64,000 bases of DNA from DASVVT01 sp036386415 (GTDB taxonomy: Bacteria > Acidobacteriota > Blastocatellia > Pyrinomonadales > Pyrinomonadaceae), in assembly GCA_036386415.1 (NCBI GenBank), contig DASVVT010000018.1, positions 1-64,000 of the forward strand. Reading direction: 5' to 3'. The position numbers were made by a program, and so were the translations under genes. Below are positions 32,578 to 41,527 of the stretch, piece after piece (position 1 is the stretch's first letter; every line of letters begins with the position of its first letter). The notes under the pieces are model-generated. The model made no database searches. It saw nothing but the letters and a program-made list of their open reading frames with translations, and was not told where the DNA came from.

Positions 32578-34962
32578 TTATTGTGGGACATAAGCAGAGA
32601 CCGCAGGCTTGTCGCCGTTCTGTCCCCATTGCGTACCGATGATCGCTCCGTTCGAGCTTTTGCGTATGAACCACTGACCCGTGCCTGGACGGAACACGCC
32701 GACATCAAACTTACCATCCGCTTCGTAGTCGCCCTGCACGGGCACATCGCCCGTCGTGCCCCACTGGATGACATCATAGGTTCCGTAGTTGGTGGTGGTC
32801 TTGAGGATGTACCAGTTCCCCTCAGTCGGACGCCACACGGCGAGGTCGAGCTTGCTGTCGGCGTCGAAGTAGCCCGGCACGAGTTTGTCCGTATCGAGTC
32901 CCCACTGGATGGCGAGCAGCGTGTTGTTGGAGCTTCTGAGGATGTACCAGATTTTGTCGCTCGGACGGTAGACGCCGAGGTCTGTCTTACCGTCGCCGTC
33001 GTAATCGCCCGGCACGAGCTTGTCCGTGCTCATACCCCACGGTTGAGCCCTGAGCGAGTTATCCGAACTCTTCAGGATGTACCAGTATCCATCCGAAGGG
33101 CGGAACACGGCGATGTCCATTTTGCCGTCGCCGTCATAGTCCCCAGGCACGGGCTGGTCGCCGCTCTGACCCCACTGCACGGCGCTGAAATTCTGCGGCG
33201 AGCCCTGCGAGATGTACCAGGTGCCCTCACTCTCGCGGAACACAGCGACGTCCGTCTTGCCGTTGCCATCGTAATCTCCGGGCACGGGCTTGTCCGCACT
33301 CGCGCCGAATTGCTGCTGCACGTTCGAGCTGTTGGTGACGTTGAGGATGTACCATCTGGCGCTGCCCGCGCCATCATCGTTGGGGCGAAAGATGGTCAGA
33401 TCGGTCTTGCCATCGCCATCATTATCCAGTGGCCTGACGGCGTATCTCAACGCCTGATCGACAGCCGAGCGGATATCCAGGCGTCCAAAGCCGAAAAGAT
33501 TGTTCGGAAAATTTCCGGCGATGCTGCTGCACGAAGCTGACGAAAGATGGACGGCAGCATTGTTAAGGATGATCTCCGTCTGGTCTATCTTATGTTTGAG
33601 CGCAGGCTGCGCAGACCACAGCAGCGCCACCGCGCCGGCGACGTGCGGCGTCGCCATCGAAGTGCCGCTCAGGCTGGCGTAAGAAGTGACGGTGGTGTTT
33701 GAGCTTGAGCGTGTGCTGGTTCCAGGCGCGGCGATGTCTGGCTTGATGCGATTGCTGCCGTCGATAGTGACGGGGCCACGGCTGCTGAATGACGCTAGAG
33801 AATCCGTGCCGGTGTTGAGAGCGCCGATGGTATATACGGCGTCGTAAATCCCCGGAGGATCGGAAACGGTCGAGCAGGCCGAGCCGGAGTTGCCAGCCGC
33901 CGCCACCATCATGATGCCTGCGGCGCGTTGCGCCTCGACCCCAGCCTGGAGGGTGGATGCCGAGCAGCCTTCCGACGGCGGGCAGCCCCAGGAGTTGGTC
34001 GTCACGTCAGGAGCTTTCGTGGGGTCGCCCTGCGCGGGCGTGCCGCCGACCGGATACGGAGCGAGGAAGAACTCGAAGCACTCCGTATAAGTGGCGGGCG
34101 TGCCATTGCCCTGATTCATGTTGCGGCAGCCGATCCAGCGCGCGCCGGGAGCGACGCCGATCTGGTTGGCAATGCCGTCGTCGCCGGTTGCCGTACCTAT
34201 CGTGTGCGTGCCGTGACCGTTATCGTCGCAGGGCGCGACGGCGTTCGCACCACAGGAGCCGCCGCCGGAATGTATGCTGTCGTGCCAGTTGTAATTATGA
34301 TTGGCCGTCGAGCCGTCCCACCCGCGATACTTGTTTTTCAGCGCGAGGTGATCCCAGCGATAGCCTGTGTCTGCGCCGCCGATGACGATGCCCTGCCCCG
34401 TGAAGCCTTGCGACCAGACCTGCGGCGCGCCTATGTAACTGACGCCCGGCTCAACTGCTGTCGGACTCTCAGGACTGTTGGGCTTCGTTGTCGCATCATT
34501 CTCAAAGGTCGGCTGCGGAAGGAGATTGTGAATGACCGGGTTGCCTTCGATGCGTCCGATGTCCGGGCGCGAAGCGAGTTCGAGCGCCACGCTTTGATCG
34601 GCCTTCACCATCAGCATGTTGACGATATAAAAGGAGCGGTATTCGATGTTGCGCTCCTCCAGCCACTTGATGAGAGGCGCTTGCGTCTGCTGCGCTTTAT
34701 TCCACAACGTATCACGCACGAAGCGTCCCTTCTCCTGCTTTGTCCTGAGGCGCGATGCGCCGCTCAAATCGGCCTGGTCTCCCAGGACGACGAGGAACTC
34801 AGCCTCCTGGCCGGCGGCTGTGTGCTCAAGCACCCAGGGGGCGATCTTATTCATCGCCAGGTTCTGATCCTGTGACACGGTGTAGCCAGTGGTATTCGAG
34901 AGCACCAGCATGGCTATCGCCAAAACCATCACAATGCAAGCCGAGCGGAAGACTGTTTTCAT
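32578..34962 (-). CDS. Secreted subtilisin-like protease with six FG-GAP/VCBS-type repeats
   Basis: A 794-residue exported peptidase with a signal peptide (residues 1-30). An I9-type inhibitor prodomain spans about 53-147 (EAEFLVVLGDQADLSG). The S8 catalytic domain has Asp198 in GGADTGY, His250 in DDNGHGTH and Ser435 in SGTSMATPHVAG. The C-terminal 290 residues hold six repeats of about 47 residues around VPGDYDGDGKTDLAVFRPSD, with DxDxDG calcium loops, as in FG-GAP/VCBS propeller proteins. It is an extracellular protease with a calcium-stabilised surface-binding module. The same repeat closes the giant protein ending at 36198. The ribosome site AAGAGGA precedes the ATG. Confidence 0.93.
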   Translation of the reverse strand: MKTVFRSACIVMVLAIAMLVLSNTTGYTVSQDQNLAMNKIAPWVLEHTAAGQEAEFLVVLGDQADLSGASRLRTKQEKGRFVRDTLWNKAQQTQAPLIKWLEERNIEYRSFYIVNMLMVKADQSVALELASRPDIGRIEGNPVIHNLLPQPTFENDATTKPNSPESPTAVEPGVSYIGAPQVWSQGFTGQGIVIGGADTGYRWDHLALKNKYRGWDGSTANHNYNWHDSIHSGGGSCGANAVAPCDDNGHGTHTIGTATGDDGIANQIGVAPGARWIGCRNMNQGNGTPATYTECFEFFLAPYPVGGTPAQGDPTKAPDVTTNSWGCPPSEGCSASTLQAGVEAQRAAGIMMVAAAGNSGSACSTVSDPPGIYDAVYTIGALNTGTDSLASFSSRGPVTIDGSNRIKPDIAAPGTSTRSSSNTTVTSYASLSGTSMATPHVAGAVALLWSAQPALKHKIDQTEIILNNAAVHLSSASCSSIAGNFPNNLFGFGRLDIRSAVDQALRYAVRPLDNDGDGKTDLTIFRPNDDGAGSARWYILNVTNSSNVQQQFGASADKPVPGDYDGNGKTDVAVFRESEGTWYISQGSPQNFSAVQWGQSGDQPVPGDYDGDGKMDIAVFRPSDGYWYILKSSDNSLRAQPWGMSTDKLVPGDYDGDGKTDLGVYRPSDKIWYILRSSNNTLLAIQWGLDTDKLVPGYFDADSKLDLAVWRPTEGNWYILKTTTNYGTYDVIQWGTTGDVPVQGDYEADGKFDVGVFRPGTGQWFIRKSSNGAIIGTQWGQNGDKPAVSAYVPQ

Positions 34963-35143
34963 GTGCAGATGTTCCTCTTAGGATTCAGGGTAAGCTTCGG
35001 ACTACTTAACACGCGCGAACTTCAGACGAGAAATGTCGGGTGGAAGAACAGGACGCAAGTCCATGAGCCCCTGTTGGGCCAGTTTAGGACAGTGCGTAAC
35101 AATATGATTCTTTGGGGGAAGAGTCAACTTAAGAAGCGGCTCA

Positions 35144-35283
35144 GTAGTGACCCGAGTTTCAACTCTCTGTGCCATCTCCGTGTTCTCTGTGTCTCTGTGG
35201 TGAGTCTCTGTAGGAGTTCATTCACCACAGAGACACAGAGGACGCAGAGGATGCACAGAGCACTTATCATATGAGGACACTAC
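35144..35283. mobile_element. MITE-like element, GTAGTG...CACTAC ends (copy 1)
   Basis: This 140-bp element starts GTAGTGACCCGAGTTTCA and ends GGACACTAC, so its ends are inverted repeats. Inside, 39-bp arms (35165-35203 with 35222-35260) pair, with the central 19 bp perfect (CTCTGTGTCTCTGTGGTGA). GCGGCTC occurs just outside both ends (35136-35142 and 35286-35292) and may be a target duplication. Other copies are at 55376-55523, about 60757-60884 and 62760-62895. Confidence 0.6.
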
Positions 35284-35308
35284 CGGCGGCTCTATGCTCT
35301 TTTCACCA

Positions 35309-35881
35309 TCACCTTGCACGTCTCACACGTCTTGGTAAGCTTCGCCTTCTGTGACGAACGAGCGGCTTTCGGCGAGCGCGTGCGCGTCGCGCGACGCGCA
35401 CTGTTCTGGCCGCCGTGATGCTGCTGTTTCTCCTCGCGAGCGGGACGGAGGAGGAAGAGGTGTTGGTGGTCGTAGAGCTGTTGGTCGCCCCGGCGACGAC
35501 GCTTTGACGGTAGGCTTCGGTCGTCTCGGCGGTCGTGATAGCAGTCTCAAGGCGTGAGCGGCGCGTCGCAAGCTGCTCAAGCTGCGCGCGGACTCTCCCC
35601 TTCTCGGCTTCGAGCTGCTGGCGGCGCTGCTCGCGTAACTCTTCGGGTCGCGTTGAGCCTGTGAGCGCAAGCGAGCGTTCGATATTCTCAGGGCGCAAAT
35701 CCTCATCCAACTGTTTTTCGCGCGCCTGAAGCTCAACCTCTTTCGCCTCTACGTCGCGAAGCTGAGCGCGCAAGCCATCGACGCCCTCCTGCGCGGCGCT
35801 GGCCGCACTTTGCGCTGGAGTCACGGCGACGCAGATCAGAATTAAGGCTATAAGTGAAGCCGCGTGGAGACCGATCCTCAT
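35309..35881 (-). CDS. Exported coiled-coil protein with basic C-terminus
   Basis: A 190-residue protein with a signal peptide (residues 1-30, ending AQSAASA). A coiled coil follows, from about 33 to 125 (GLRAQLRDVEAKEVELQARE), then a Ser/Thr/Asn linker, then an Arg-rich tail. It resembles uncharacterised exported coil proteins of Acidobacteriota. A second frame is also open over the C-terminal part, so the exact 3' end could be affected by a frame slip. The start ATG follows GGAG by six bases. The basic tail might bind polyanions at the cell surface. Confidence 0.6.
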   Translation of the reverse strand: MRIGLHAASLIALILICVAVTPAQSAASAAQEGVDGLRAQLRDVEAKEVELQAREKQLDEDLRPENIERSLALTGSTRPEELREQRRQQLEAEKGRVRAQLEQLATRRSRLETAITTAETTEAYRQSVVAGATNSSTTTNTSSSSVPLARRNSSITAARTVRVARRARARRKPLVRHRRRSLPRRVRRAR

Positions 35882-36071
35882 TCCGTTCTCCTCTATCGAA
35901 GAAAGCCAATCGACCGTCGGGGGCGCTCGATGCTATGGGGTCTTTAGAAAGTATCAGATACCCTGTTAATAGGGAAATGTCGGATGATTCTCATACAAGG
36001 CGGCGAGCAATTATACCTGACAGCGAAACAGGATCGGGTTGAAATCAGCCGCAGAGAGAGAGAGAGAAACC

Positions 36072-36166
36072 GGGGCAAGCCCCTTTCACAATCCGAGAGT
36101 TAGCGACAGTCGAAAGTTTTGCATTCAACTATCGCTAACTCTCGGATTGTGAAGGGGGCTTGCCCC
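36072..36166. terminator. Long inverted repeat downstream of the giant surface protein region
   Basis: Arms of 35 bp (36072-36106 and 36132-36166) match at all but one position, with GGGGCAAGCCCC at the base and GAGAGTTAGCGA near the loop. It lies in the 316-bp gap between the 1546-residue gene and the coil gene. No gene is present in that gap. It may be a terminator or a repeat family with no other member in this window. Confidence 0.6.
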
Positions 36167-36197
36167 GCTCTCTGACGCTCCTCTTAAGCGTTGGTTG

Positions 36198-39100
36198 CTA
36201 AGAAGAGCTTCTCAAGAGATACCAGCTACCGTCGCCCGGATGGTAGATGGCTAGATCGGTCTGACCATCTCCGTCATAGTCGCCCTGCACGGCCAGGTCA
36301 GTAAAACCTTGCTCCGTCCACTGGCGAGAGAGAGATAAGCCTTGCGGCGTCCGGTTGATGAACCAGGCGCTGTTTCCTGAAGGCAGCGCCTCCATGTTGG
36401 CAGTCAGGTTAAAGTCCGACGGCTGGATCGCCAGCGTCCGGTTGAAGTCGAACGCCTTATCGCTGCCAGGTTCTGTAATCGTCCAGCTCGCAGGAGCGAA
36501 GATGTTGTCTGCCCTCGAAGAGGTCAACGTGTAATCGCCCGCTGAGAGCAGGCCGGTCTGGAAACTCCCGTTGCTCAAACGTATCACATCAACAATCCCA
36601 TCCATGACCGTGTTGTTGAGCTGAGCCGTCGGAGCCTGCTTGACGGTGATCGTGATAGCGGTTGAGGTCTTTCGCAAGCCACCGTTGTCTATCGCGATAG
36701 CCGTGATGGTGTACGTGCCCGGTGAGTTCACGCCCCAGATGAAGCCATAGGGAGCACTCGTGTCCGCGCCGATCATAACCCCCCCGGAGTAGAAGTTGAC
36801 ACGCGTCACAGTGCCGTCGCTATCCGAAGCCGTCGCGCTCAACTGAATATCTGCGGGCGCGTTGTAGGTCGAATTATTGGCCGGGCTCGTCAGCGCCACC
36901 GTCGGCGCGCTGTTGAAGGACGTGGTGTTGAAATCAGCGTCCAGTTGATCCTCCGTGAGATTGTTGAAAGTATGGCTCGGCGGAGTGAAGGTGTAGTTGG
37001 GCGGGGCTGTCACGGTGTAGCTGCCACCCGAAGGCAGGTCGCCGAAGGCGTAGTAGCCGCCCGCAATGGTTAGAGCCGTCGCCGTACGCGAGCCGCTCAA
37101 GCTGACTCTGACGCCGCTCATGCCGGTTCCTCCGCCATCGGTCACCTGGCCGTGGATGCTCACTATCGTCGGCGTCGGATTGACCTTGATCGGAGTTGAC
37201 TCTGACGTGTTCGTCTCGCTCGTGCTGTCTGTCGCCATCGCGTAGATGTAATAGTCGCCAGCCGGTGCGTTCGTCCAGGTGAAGCTATAAGGAGCGGTCG
37301 TGTCCGTGCCGATATGGAAGCTCGGGCCGCCTGTCGTGGTGTAGAAGAAGTCCACCGCCGTGATCGTCCCCGCAGTGCTTGAAGCGGCTGCGTCGATCTT
37401 GATGCTGGCAGGCGCTGTATACTGCGCGAACCAGGAGGGGCTGGTGATCTGCACAGACACAGGGGTATTGCGAATACCCCTGAAATATTCAGTGCGACCA
37501 TAGTAGCCCAGGAAGTCCGTGCTGACGGAGGCGGGCTCGAAGGTGTAGCCATCCTTTGAAGGCGTGACCGTGTAGGCGCCCTCCGCCGGAAGATCAGCGA
37601 AAGAGTATTTACCGTCCGCGCCGGTGACGACTGACGCGTTGCGCGTTCCAGTCAGTGTGACGAGCACACCGCTCATAAACGAAGTGCCGTCGCTGACATG
37701 TCCATTGAACGTGCTTACGGCGGGAGTGATCGTCACAGTCACGGGGCTTGAAGTGGTCATCGCGCCGCCGTTATCAAAAGCCTTGGCCGTCACAGAGAAC
37801 GTGCCCGCTTCCGTCGGCGACCAGATGAAGCTATACGGGCTCTCCGTCTTTCGTGCGATCACAGTCGTTCCGGCATAGAACTCCACATAAGAGATCGTAG
37901 CGCCAGCACCCGCCGTCACGTTCGCGTTGACCTGTATGTTGTCACGCGCGCGGAAGGTCGAATTATTGGCGGGGCTCGTGATCGCCACCGTCGGCGCAAC
38001 GCTGCTACGGACTGTGACGGCGAGAAGATTATCGGCCTGCGCCCGCGCACCCAGGTTGTCCGTCACCATCGCCGACAGCACGTGGTTGCCCGCCGGGGCG
38101 TTGCTCCACGTCGCGCTGTAGGGCGCAACGGTGTCCGTGCCGATGAAGACCGTGCCGGAGGTCGTGTTGGCATAGAACTCGACTTTGGCGACCGAGCCGT
38201 CGCTATCGGAAGCCGTCGCCGTGACGGTGATGTTGGCCGGTGTGGTGTAGGTCGAATTGTCGGCCGGGCCTGTCAGCGTCGCGACCGGATCGTTGTTCGC
38301 CGCGACGGTAAAGTTGGCCGTCTGGTTCGTGCTGACGATGTTGATGGTCTGGCTCGGCGGATCGAACTCGAACCCTTTCTTCGATGCCGTCACGGTGTAA
38401 GCGCCAGCCGGAAGAGCGCCGAAGGAGTAGTTACCGGCAGAGTTGATGTTGGTCGTGCGATTCTGCTTGCCCGTCAGGGTCAGGACAGTCGGCACTGTGA
38501 CGCCATCGCTCACGTTATCTGTGATGTGGCCGCTGATGGTGTAGATCTGCGCCGCTTCGTTGGCCGGGTTAACTTTCATCACGAAGGCGTCATAATTAGC
38601 GTTGGTGTTGGCGCCGGTCTTGATGGTCTGGAATGCATTCAAGGTGAGGGGAATGAGGCTGGCCTGTCCGGTCAGGAAGGCGCTGCCCCCCGTCACGGCC
38701 ACGTCGCGGCCATCGCCCGCCCCTAGGAAGGTCGAGTAAATAAGCGCGTTCCCTGCCGGGTTCAGCTTCGTCAGAAATATTTCGGCAGTCGAGGTCTTCA
38801 GTTGCAGAGAATTCTTGGTCGGGAAATTGGCCGCCTTGGTCTGCCCTGTGACGTAAGCATTGTTGGTGTTATCGAGCGCGATGCCGCGACCGGCATCCTG
38901 CAAGTTGCCGCCGAGGAAGGTGGAATAGACGAGGTCTGTGCCCGTCGCGTTCAGCTTCGTCACGAAAGCGTCTTCACCGCCGTTGTAGCTCACGTCGAAA
39001 GCGCCCGGCGTAACCGGGAAGGCGGCAGACTGTGTCTGTCCAGTGACGTAGGCATTGCCAGCCGCGTCCACATCAATACCGAAGCCGCGATCAGATTGCG

Positions 39101-40838
39101 TGCCGCCGCCAAGATAAGTGGAATAGACGAGGTCTGTGCCCGTCGCGTTCAGCTTCGTCACGAAGGCATCGGTTCCGCCGCTGTTCTTCGTCTGGAAAGC
39201 GCCCGAAGTCGCAGGAAAGCTCGTGCCCGTCGTCGTGCCCGTCAGGTAGGTGTTGCCTGCGCTGTCGAGCGCGATGTCGTTGGCATAGCCCACGCCGATC
39301 AGTGTAGCCCACTGCACGGAGCCAGCCGCATTGTACTTCGTGACGAAAGCATGGCTCGTCCCGTTGAGGCAGGTCGAGCAGGTTGACTGTTTATAAGCGC
39401 CGGGCGTCGTCGGAAAGCCGGGCGCTCCGGTCGTGCCCGCCACATAGGCTTCGCCCGATGTGGTGTTGACGACGATCTTCTGTCCGTAATCGCCGCTCGA
39501 ACCGCCGAGGAAAGTCGAGTAGACGAGACCGCCGGTCGCATTCAGCTTGGTGACGAAGGCGTCCTGCGGGTCGCCAGCCGCGCTCTGATGAGCATTAAGG
39601 ACTGGAAAATCATTGGGGCCGCCATCATTGACGCAGGGACTGCAAACGGTGTTGCCGGTCACGTAAGCATTGCCCGCCGCATCCGCAGCGATACCCATAC
39701 CGACATCGCCCGCGCGGCCACCGCCGAGGAAGGTGGAATAGACGAGCGCCGTGCCCGTCGCGTTCAGCTTCGTCACGAAAGCGTCATTATAATAGGCCCT
39801 GGTCGTCCCCGGAAGAACGGCTATCTTGGTCTGCGCGGCTTTGGAGACGGGGAAGTCTGTCGAGATGGTCGTGCCCGTCACGTAAGCGATGCCTTTAGCA
39901 TCAACGTCGATGCCGTAGCCGCTATCCGCGCCGCGCCCGCTCAGATACGTCGAATAAACCAGCACCGGGTCGATCACAAGTTGACGGGTCGCGTCGTAGT
40001 CCGCTACTTCAAACCCGACTTCGCGCTCGCCCTTAATCACATAGTTTCCGGCGACGTTGCGGCGCGCGCCGTCCACTTCCTGGTAGACCACAGGCTTGTG
40101 CTGTCGAATCTCTCCGCCTGCGGTCTTAAGCACCAGGTTGCCCTCGCCGTCCACTTTCAGCTTCTCTACACCACGGAAGCCGAGCGCGATGTGGCGCGGA
40201 TCGACGCCCGGAGCGACCACGAAATCATATTCAAGCTGACGCTGGTTGCCGTAGTAAACCAGGTCGATGCCGGGATACACATCGCTGTAACGGACGCTAC
40301 CGTAGTTGGCAACTTCGGTCTGCCACTTCGCGGGGTCATTGCCTATGAAGTAGTTGCTCTTGCCCGCCAATTCATCGCCGCCTTCGACGCGCGGCGCGCT
40401 GTTAGCTCCGAGAAGTTGCATACGCACCACCGCCTGAGGCGCGTTTTTCGTCGCAGACTTGCTGAGAGCCAGGACAGCCTCGTTTGAGGTGAGAAAGAGG
40501 CCGTAGCCTTGCCCGCGTGAGAGGAACTTCACTTCCGCGTCAGCCTGCCCCTGGTTGGCCTCGAAGCTCAAGGGCAGTTTGCCGTACGCTTCATCGGCGC
40601 GCGCTCTGGCTGAATCATCAGACTCTGTCGTTGCGTTCTCCGTCTCCGGAGCAGGAGCAGCGGCTTGCGTCTCTCGCCGCATATTCGAGAGATTCACCTG
40701 AGCCGTTTCGGTGAGGGGGCTACGGTGTCCACCTGCGTGATAAAAAAGCAGGGCGAACGAACTCGTCATGCCTGCCAGCGCGAGGACTGAAATCAAAAGA
40801 TATTTAGCACAATACATTGAACGAGGAATGCGAGGCAT
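36198..40838 (-). CDS. Giant surface protein: SBBP beta-propeller, Ig-like and carboxypeptidase-regulatory-like modules
   Basis: A 1546-residue exported protein. A hydrophobic signal or anchor lies at about 10-35. Residues 85-290 match the N-terminal module that precedes SBBP repeats (LSFEANQGQADAEVKFLSRG). About nine SBBP repeats follow to about 745 (units like DLVYSTYLGGGTQSDRGFGI ... AYVTGQT). Then come three carboxypeptidase-regulatory-like domains alternating with four Ig-like domains (SPANNSTYNAPADI). A single FG-GAP unit (QGDYDGDGQTDLAIYHPGD) ends the protein. Such proteins are cell-surface or secreted binding proteins. SBBP-encoding DNA contains near-identical stretches (38930, 39116 and 39727), so repeat number may vary. 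The ATG follows AGGAG. Confidence 0.88.
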   Translation of the reverse strand: MPRIPRSMYCAKYLLISVLALAGMTSSFALLFYHAGGHRSPLTETAQVNLSNMRRETQAAAPAPETENATTESDDSARARADEAYGKLPLSFEANQGQADAEVKFLSRGQGYGLFLTSNEAVLALSKSATKNAPQAVVRMQLLGANSAPRVEGGDELAGKSNYFIGNDPAKWQTEVANYGSVRYSDVYPGIDLVYYGNQRQLEYDFVVAPGVDPRHIALGFRGVEKLKVDGEGNLVLKTAGGEIRQHKPVVYQEVDGARRNVAGNYVIKGEREVGFEVADYDATRQLVIDPVLVYSTYLSGRGADSGYGIDVDAKGIAYVTGTTISTDFPVSKAAQTKIAVLPGTTRAYYNDAFVTKLNATGTALVYSTFLGGGRAGDVGMGIAADAAGNAYVTGNTVCSPCVNDGGPNDFPVLNAHQSAAGDPQDAFVTKLNATGGLVYSTFLGGSSGDYGQKIVVNTTSGEAYVAGTTGAPGFPTTPGAYKQSTCSTCLNGTSHAFVTKYNAAGSVQWATLIGVGYANDIALDSAGNTYLTGTTTGTSFPATSGAFQTKNSGGTDAFVTKLNATGTDLVYSTYLGGGTQSDRGFGIDVDAAGNAYVTGQTQSAAFPVTPGAFDVSYNGGEDAFVTKLNATGTDLVYSTFLGGNLQDAGRGIALDNTNNAYVTGQTKAANFPTKNSLQLKTSTAEIFLTKLNPAGNALIYSTFLGAGDGRDVAVTGGSAFLTGQASLIPLTLNAFQTIKTGANTNANYDAFVMKVNPANEAAQIYTISGHITDNVSDGVTVPTVLTLTGKQNRTTNINSAGNYSFGALPAGAYTVTASKKGFEFDPPSQTINIVSTNQTANFTVAANNDPVATLTGPADNSTYTTPANITVTATASDSDGSVAKVEFYANTTSGTVFIGTDTVAPYSATWSNAPAGNHVLSAMVTDNLGARAQADNLLAVTVRSSVAPTVAITSPANNSTFRARDNIQVNANVTAGAGATISYVEFYAGTTVIARKTESPYSFIWSPTEAGTFSVTAKAFDNGGAMTTSSPVTVTITPAVSTFNGHVSDGTSFMSGVLVTLTGTRNASVVTGADGKYSFADLPAEGAYTVTPSKDGYTFEPASVSTDFLGYYGRTEYFRGIRNTPVSVQITSPSWFAQYTAPASIKIDAAASSTAGTITAVDFFYTTTGGPSFHIGTDTTAPYSFTWTNAPAGDYYIYAMATDSTSETNTSESTPIKVNPTPTIVSIHGQVTDGGGTGMSGVRVSLSGSRTATALTIAGGYYAFGDLPSGGSYTVTAPPNYTFTPPSHTFNNLTEDQLDADFNTTSFNSAPTVALTSPANNSTYNAPADIQLSATASDSDGTVTRVNFYSGGVMIGADTSAPYGFIWGVNSPGTYTITAIAIDNGGLRKTSTAITITVKQAPTAQLNNTVMDGIVDVIRLSNGSFQTGLLSAGDYTLTSSRADNIFAPASWTITEPGSDKAFDFNRTLAIQPSDFNLTANMEALPSGNSAWFINRTPQGLSLSRQWTEQGFTDLAVQGDYDGDGQTDLAIYHPGDGSWYLLRSSS

Positions 40839-41527
40839 GCTGTTTACTTTTTCTCCTGAGAATGAGGTTCAAGCTCTATGGTTAAGATTGCCGGCAACCG
40901 AGCATTTATAAAGACAGGGGCGAAGCGTGTTTCGCCCCTGCCGCGAGGACTCTCTTTCGAGTTCTTTGACCTTCGACTTGCTAACCGTTGCAGCCCGCGC
41001 AAGTAATGAATCCGGTATGATATAAAATTAAACGCCTGCGACGGGCTACCAACACGAAACGAATGAAACCTGGTCGCGCTTCGATTTCAAACTTCCATCG
41101 GCGCGCCTGACACTTTCAATAACAACTGCTGTGCCATACATGAAACAACACTCATCGGTGCAGAAAGTGGCCTAAAATCGGGGTTATCGTCATGTCCGCC
41201 CACCCGTCAAACGTGCTGCGGATGCGCGCGATGCATACTTGATTCGCAGCCATTTTATAAACCCACGCCTGATAAGCATTTCTGCTAAGGAATCACGGGT
41301 GCGAATGGGATTCACAGCGCGAACCAAGTATGCATTCGGTGGCGCAGTTGCTGAAAATCCGCTCCGTTTATCGCGCACGGAGAGGCATAACTGAGCCTTG
41401 GGGCTAGCTGCGGATCGTTCATCGCTCTTCGATTTTAGTGAGGCTAAGCAGAGATTTAACTGCTCACTAAGGTAGATCAGCCTTTGACGCTTAAGGTCTG
41501 CGTCCGGTTGCCTTTACGCCAACATTT
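40839..41527. other. Gap of about 690 bp with an inverted-repeat element, no gene seen
   Basis: No open frame here has a ribosome site or recognisable product; the 62-residue leftward frame at 41190-41378 covers the inverted repeat and is unlikely to be a gene. ATGCATACTTGATTCGC (41231-41247) pairs with 41319-41335 with one mismatch, with a 71-bp inside that forms no perfect stem. I could not fold it as a tRNA. It could be a small mobile-element remnant or a structured RNA. Confidence 0.4.
41231..41335. repeat. Inverted repeat with 17-bp arms, 105 bp long
   Basis: The arms at 41231-41247 and 41319-41335 differ at one position. The inside is not palindromic, unlike the other repeats in this window. 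The nature of the element is unknown. Confidence 0.45.

Noticed and set aside
41190..41378. Leftward 62-codon frame in the 40.8-41.5 kb gap, and a possible tRNA there
   Set aside because: No ribosome site, and it overlaps an inverted repeat. No acceptor stem, anticodon arm and T-arm set could be drawn.
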